From: Deltaproteobacteria bacterium
GTDB lineage: Bacteria > Desulfobacterota > Desulfobaccia > Desulfobaccales > 0-14-0-80-60-11
Assembly (NCBI GenBank): GCA_021817645.1
Contig: JAKAGH010000140.1
Location: forward strand, 1 to 8,012
Direction of reading: 5' to 3'
DNA: 8,012 nucleotides
Shown here: in pieces, positions 5,462 through 8,012 of the stretch
Numbering within the stretch: the stretch's first letter is position 1
Layout of the letters: the number at the start of each line of letters is the position of its first letter
Notes under the pieces: generated by a model
Told to the model about the DNA's origin: nothing
Databases searched by the model: none
Seen by the model: only the letters and a program-made list of their open reading frames with translations
Made by a program: the position numbers and the translations under genes

Positions 5462-5722
5462 ATGAAGGTCTTCTTCGCCTTTTTCCTGCGCCTCTTTTTC
5501 TGCTTCGTAGCCGCCAAGTTCCTGCTCCGGGTCCTGGGGTGGGACAACCAGGGCTACCTGATCGGCTTGACCGTCGTTTTCCTGGGCAACCTCTATTGGT
5601 TTGATTTCCTGGAATATCGGGACCGCATCGCTTTTCGGCTCCGGGAAGAGGAGAAGCCGGCCCCGGACGCGGTAGCCGCAGCAGAAGAACCCCCTTCCCC
5701 GGAAAACGCGGCGCAAGGCTGA
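5462..5722 (+). CDS. Small two-helix membrane protein of unknown function
   Basis: I do not recognise this 86-residue protein. Two hydrophobic segments, roughly 3-25 (rich in Phe and Leu) and 32-51 (LIGLTVVFLGNLYWFDFL), predict a small inner-membrane hairpin. The short linker contains GWDNQGY. A charged stretch EYRDRIAFRLREEEK follows (52-66), then a low-complexity Ala/Pro/Glu tail (67-86). The open frame extends upstream to at least 5282, but that part runs through the repeats and reads unlike protein. The ATG at 5462-5464, where hydrophobic sequence begins, is therefore preferred, although no good ribosome binding site precedes it. The gene lies between the peroxiredoxin and the dsr operon leader, with 176 bases before the next gene. 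Codon use and the clean membrane pattern support a real gene. Confidence 0.65.
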   Translation: MKVFFAFFLRLFFCFVAAKFLLRVLGWDNQGYLIGLTVVFLGNLYWFDFLEYRDRIAFRLREEEKPAPDAVAAAEEPPSPENAAQG

Positions 5723-5775
5723 TCTCACCGCATCCCCTTAATTCTCCTGATAATTTGCTTTTACCTATTTTTTTC

Positions 5776-5807
5776 TTGACACCTAAGTCCAATATGCTTA
5801 ATTATCT
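5776..5807 (+). promoter_or_regulatory. Candidate sigma-70 promoter for the RsbRD-N/dsrMK operon
   Basis: A perfect -35 hexamer TTGACA stands at 5776-5781, preceded by a T-rich run. The -10 region is less clear: CTTAAT (5797-5802) matches four of six bases at 15-base spacing, within an AT-rich stretch ending in TTATCT. The promoter would lie about 95-100 bases upstream of the RsbRD-N gene, giving a leader that contains the minicistron and the hairpin. Confidence 0.5.
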
Positions 5808-5838
5808 GGAGGTTCGATTTGTGATGAAATTCACTTAA
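5808..5838 (+). other. Candidate leader minicistron (five codons) ahead of the dsr operon
   Basis: GGAGG at 5808-5812 is an excellent ribosome binding site, eight bases before GTG ATG AAA TTC ACT TAA (5821-5838). That encodes MMKFT if GTG starts. The bases TGATGAAATT at 5822-5831 recur at 5900-5909, at the start of the real downstream gene (ATG ATG AAA TTG ACA), and the two lie in the same frame 78 bases apart. In-frame stops at 5836 and 5866 rule out a continuous longer protein. This may be a regulatory leader peptide or a relic of a duplicated start region. Confidence 0.4.
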
Positions 5839-5860
5839 TCAGCCCCAGCACGTCCTGTAA

Positions 5861-5872
5861 GGGCGTGAGCCC
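5861..5872 (+). other. Small leader hairpin with a GNRA-type tetraloop
   Basis: GGGC (5861-5864) pairs with GCCC (5869-5872) around GTGA, which as RNA is a GUGA (GNRA) tetraloop. It sits between the minicistron and the downstream gene start. The stem is only four pairs, so it is suggestive rather than compelling. Confidence 0.3.
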
Positions 5873-5898
5873 ATTCCTACCCAAACCGAAATACCGAA

Positions 5899-6426
5899 AT
5901 GATGAAATTGACAAACCTCTTAACCCAGAAGAAACCTCAAATCTTAAGCCGGTGGATAAAACTGCTTTATGATGGCTATCCTCCGGAGACCGCGATCTTT
6001 TTGAAGAAGGAAAAAGATAACTTTGACAACCCGATAGGATACGGGCTGACCCGGGGTCTGGACGGACTCTATAATGCTCTGGTCCAGGAAATGGAGGCCG
6101 AGCAGGTCCTCGCCGCCCTGGATGAAGTCATCCGCATCCGGGCCCTCCAGGATTGTGCCCCCTCCAAGGCCCTGGCCTTCATTTTCTTATTGAAAAACAT
6201 CGTGCGGGAAGAGCTGGAGGAGGATTTGGAGGCAGAAAATTTAGCCGCGGACCTGGCGGATCTGGATTCCCGGATCGATGGACTCTCCCTGCTGGGGTTT
6301 GACGTCTATACCCGTCGGCGCGAGAAAATTTGCGAACTCCGGATCAACGAGGTGAAGAACCGGGTCAGCGGGCTGATGCGTAAATCCGGTCTGAGCCTGG
6401 ACGACCCTGAGGCAGGAAGGGCATGA
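5899..6426 (+). CDS. RsbRD N-terminal domain-like protein upstream of dsrM
   Basis: A 175-residue, mostly helical soluble protein resembling the N-terminal (non-heme globin-like) domain of the RsbR/RsbRD stressosome co-antagonists. It lacks the STAS domain that such proteins carry at the C-terminus. Recognisable parts are LLTQKKPQILSRWIKLLYDGYP (7-28), FLKKEKDNFDNPIGYGLTRGLDGLY (34-58), IRIRALQDCAPSKALAFIFLLKNIVREEL (78-106), DSRIDGLSLLGFDVYTRRREKI (123-144) and NEVKNRV (150-156). Such genes are, from memory, often next to dsrM in sulfate reducers, and the product may be a sensor or assembly partner of the DsrMKJOP complex; its true role is not established. Two adjacent ATGs (5899, 5902) could start it, and neither has a visible Shine-Dalgarno sequence, unlike dsrM and dsrK. 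Translational coupling to the leader minicistron is possible. The gap to dsrM is 32 bases, indicating one operon. Confidence 0.85.
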   Translation: MMKLTNLLTQKKPQILSRWIKLLYDGYPPETAIFLKKEKDNFDNPIGYGLTRGLDGLYNALVQEMEAEQVLAALDEVIRIRALQDCAPSKALAFIFLLKNIVREELEEDLEAENLAADLADLDSRIDGLSLLGFDVYTRRREKICELRINEVKNRVSGLMRKSGLSLDDPEAGRA

Positions 6427-6458
6427 CCAACGGTCAACATGAAACGAGGTGACAGTAA

Positions 6459-7493
6459 ATGGATTTTTTTAAGCGTCATTTCTTAGTGGCCTTGTTTGCA
6501 GTGCTGGGACTGGTCGTCGTCGCCTATGTAGGCGCGCAGGCCAATTTACAGATCCTTTTCGGGGTCATTGTCCCCTATCTGGCCGCTCTCATCTTTGTGG
6601 AAGGACTGGTTTACCGGCTCATCCAGTGGGCCCGCTCGCCGGTTCCCTTCCGCATTCCCACTACTGCCGGCCAAAACCGCTCCCTGCCCTGGATCGAAAG
6701 GGACCTGGGGGAGCAACTAGACAACCCCTCCACCTTCAAGCACCTGGTGGGACGGATGGCCCTGGAGGTCCTGGCTTTTCGCAGCCTGTTCCGGAACCTG
6801 CGGACCGAGCTGCGTAAGGACCCGGAGAATCCCGAAGGCGCCCGCCTGATCCATTGGTCCTACAAGTGGCTGTGGCTGGGAGCCATCGCTTTTCATTACG
6901 CTTTTCTGGTGGTGATCCTGCGGCACCTGCGCTTCTTCACCGAGCCGGTGCCTCTGCCCCTGCAGTTGATGGAGCACGTGGACGGCTTCTTCCAGTTCTT
7001 CACGCCCGCAGTTTACTTGAGCGGCGTCATTCTGGTGGTGGCCGCACTCTATCTCCTGGCCCGGCGCATTACCAACCCCACTTTGCGTTACATTTCCCTG
7101 GCCGCGGATTACTTTCCGCTCCTGCTCATCCTGGGGATCGGCATCTCCGGCATCCTCATGCGCTACGTCTATAAAGTGGACATCATCGCCGTGAAAGAGC
7201 TGGCCCTGGGGCTGGTCACCCTCCACCCCACGGTGCCCGCGGGCATCGGCGCCATTTTTTATGTCCACCTCTTCCTGGTGAGCGTGCTGTTTGCCTATTT
7301 CCCCTTCAGCAAGTTGATGCATGCGCCGGGGGTATTCTTGAGTCCGTCCAGAAACATGGTGGCCAACAACCGTTGGGTGTTGCACGTCAACCCCTGGAAT
7401 TATCCGGTTAAGTTCCACCACTATGACGAGTACGAAGACAGATTTAGGGAAGCCATGATCGAGGCCGATATCCCGGTCGAAAAGGAGTCATGA
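6459..7493 (+). CDS. dsrM: DsrM, membrane cytochrome b subunit of the DsrMKJOP complex
   Basis: A 344-residue integral membrane protein related to NarI (nitrate reductase gamma). It is expected to oxidise menaquinol and pass electrons through two b hemes to DsrK during sulfite reduction. Hydrophobic segments lie near 8-26, 31-52, 138-154, 185-201, 217-235 and 262-282. Candidate heme ligands are H146 and H156 (AFHYAFLVVILRHLRF) and H270 and H288 (YVHLFL and LMHAPG). Their spacings of 10 and 18 residues equal those of the NarI pairs, as I recall them (H56/H66 and H187/H205). The N-terminal segment pair before residue 60 is additional to the NarI core, and the loop 60-135 is charged. GAGGTGA (6446-6452) is the ribosome binding site. 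The stop codon lies four bases before dsrK, so the two are co-transcribed and probably coupled. Identification rests on both the protein and the adjacent dsrK. Confidence 0.93.
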   Translation: MDFFKRHFLVALFAVLGLVVVAYVGAQANLQILFGVIVPYLAALIFVEGLVYRLIQWARSPVPFRIPTTAGQNRSLPWIERDLGEQLDNPSTFKHLVGRMALEVLAFRSLFRNLRTELRKDPENPEGARLIHWSYKWLWLGAIAFHYAFLVVILRHLRFFTEPVPLPLQLMEHVDGFFQFFTPAVYLSGVILVVAALYLLARRITNPTLRYISLAADYFPLLLILGIGISGILMRYVYKVDIIAVKELALGLVTLHPTVPAGIGAIFYVHLFLVSVLFAYFPFSKLMHAPGVFLSPSRNMVANNRWVLHVNPWNYPVKFHHYDEYEDRFREAMIEADIPVEKES

Positions 7494-7497
7494 TTTT

Positions 7498-8012
7498 ATG
7501 GCTAAAGTTCCAAAACCAGCAGAACTGATACCTGGGAATAACTACCAGCCGCCTGCCAAGGGGTGGATGGATGTCAAACCGGACTTACGGCCGGGCACCT
7601 ATGTCAATGCCGCCAACCCCAAGTGGATGGAGTGGATTGACTACCCTTATCCCCGGGCCTGGAATGTGCAGGACGAAGACTGGCAGCTCCCCGAAAACTG
7701 GAAAGAGACCATCCTGCAGGGGATGGAGGACCGGCTCAGCCGCTTCCGCTCCCTGAAGGTCTTTTTTGACATCTGCGTGCGCTGTGGCGCCTGTGCGGAT
7801 AAATGCCACTTCTTCCTGGGTACGGGTGATCCCAAGAATATGCCGGTCCTCCGGGCCGAGCTGCTGCGCTCGGTGTACCGGCGGTACTTCAAGAAAGCCG
7901 GCAAAATCCTGGGAGAAATCGCCGGAGCCCGGGACCTGACGGAAGACGTAATCAAGGAGTGGTTCCTGTACCTGCACCAGTGCACCATCTGCCGGCGGTG
8001 TTCGCTGTTCTG
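7498..8012 (+). CDS. dsrK: DsrK, iron-sulfur (HdrD-like) subunit of DsrMKJOP, 5' part only
   Basis: The gene runs off the right edge; 171 complete codons are visible. DsrK is the cytoplasmic catalytic subunit, related to HdrD of heterodisulfide reductase, and is thought to reduce the DsrC trisulfide with electrons from DsrM. The visible part has the expected hydrophilic N-terminus (KGWMDVKPDLRPGTYVNAANPKW). The first [4Fe-4S] motif follows as C93-VR-C96-GA-C99-ADK-C103. The second cluster motif begins as C162-TI-C165-RR-C168-SLF and is cut at its last cysteine; the final two bases, TG, fit a Cys codon. The CCG (cysteine-rich) domains that bind the catalytic cluster would lie outside the window. 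The ribosome binding site AAGGAG (7482-7487) is inside the end of dsrM, ten bases before the ATG. dsrJ, dsrO and dsrP are expected next but are not in view. Confidence 0.95.
   Translation, partial: MAKVPKPAELIPGNNYQPPAKGWMDVKPDLRPGTYVNAANPKWMEWIDYPYPRAWNVQDEDWQLPENWKETILQGMEDRLSRFRSLKVFFDICVRCGACADKCHFFLGTGDPKNMPVLRAELLRSVYRRYFKKAGKILGEIAGARDLTEDVIKEWFLYLHQCTICRRCSLF

Noticed and set aside
6717..7421. 234-codon minus-strand frame opposite dsrM
   Set aside because: It is rich in His, Gln and Gly, as expected from antisense of a membrane protein gene, and lies opposite a well-supported dsrM.
1..8012. CRISPR array, tRNA or rRNA genes
   Set aside because: The repeats seen are seven-base tandem units or hairpins without regular spacers. 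No cloverleaf or rRNA-like conserved sequence was noticed on either strand.

Overview
The window looks like chromosomal DNA from a GC-rich, sulfate-reducing bacterium, most likely a member of the Desulfobacterota (former Deltaproteobacteria). The main evidence is the start of a dsrMK operon at the right end (7498-8012 is an unmistakable DsrK N-terminus). It is preceded by an RsbRD-N-type gene of the kind I recall next to dsrM in sulfate reducers. An apparent UGA-encoded selenocysteine protein fits, because this phylum is selenoprotein-rich. The species cannot be named from the sequence.

Layout. The left part (191-3033) carries two minus-strand genes. One is a bacterial family-X DNA polymerase with a C-terminal PHP domain (polX). 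The other is a zinc-independent NADPH:quinone reductase closely resembling zeta-crystallin. A 412-base divergent intergenic region follows, holding a roughly 92-bp imperfect inverted repeat and a candidate promoter. All genes to the right are on the plus strand: corA (Mg2+/Co2+ channel), a peroxiredoxin, an 86-residue membrane protein of unknown function, an RsbRD-N-like protein, dsrM and the 5' part of dsrK.

The most notable element is the peroxiredoxin at 4596-5201. Its reading frame is interrupted once, by TGA at 4737-4739. This codon sits exactly where the peroxidatic cysteine should be (PGDFTFV-TGA-PTEL), and the protein on both sides is intact. The simplest reading is a selenocysteine peroxiredoxin, which a standard gene caller would truncate or miss. 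A small stem-loop with a suitable loop and spacing lies just 3' of the TGA and is a candidate bacterial SECIS element. A 39-base near-perfect palindrome (4543-4581) ends exactly at the Shine-Dalgarno sequence of this gene and is a strong candidate regulatory element. The protein also lacks the usual C-terminal VCP resolving-cysteine motif.

The right-hand genes form a probable operon for sulfate respiration. DsrM is a NarI-like di-heme membrane cytochrome b and DsrK a cytoplasmic iron-sulfur protein. Together they pass electrons from the menaquinone pool toward the DsrC trisulfide made by dissimilatory sulfite reductase. The leader of this operon contains a five-codon minicistron with an ideal ribosome binding site. 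Its first codons duplicate the start of the real downstream gene, which itself has no visible ribosome binding site.

The intergenic spaces are filled with small repeats: degenerate heptamer tandem repeats at five places, two copies of a C/G-rich hairpin element, and an imperfect inverted repeat with a half-copy elsewhere. No tRNA, rRNA, CRISPR array, transposase or phage gene was seen.
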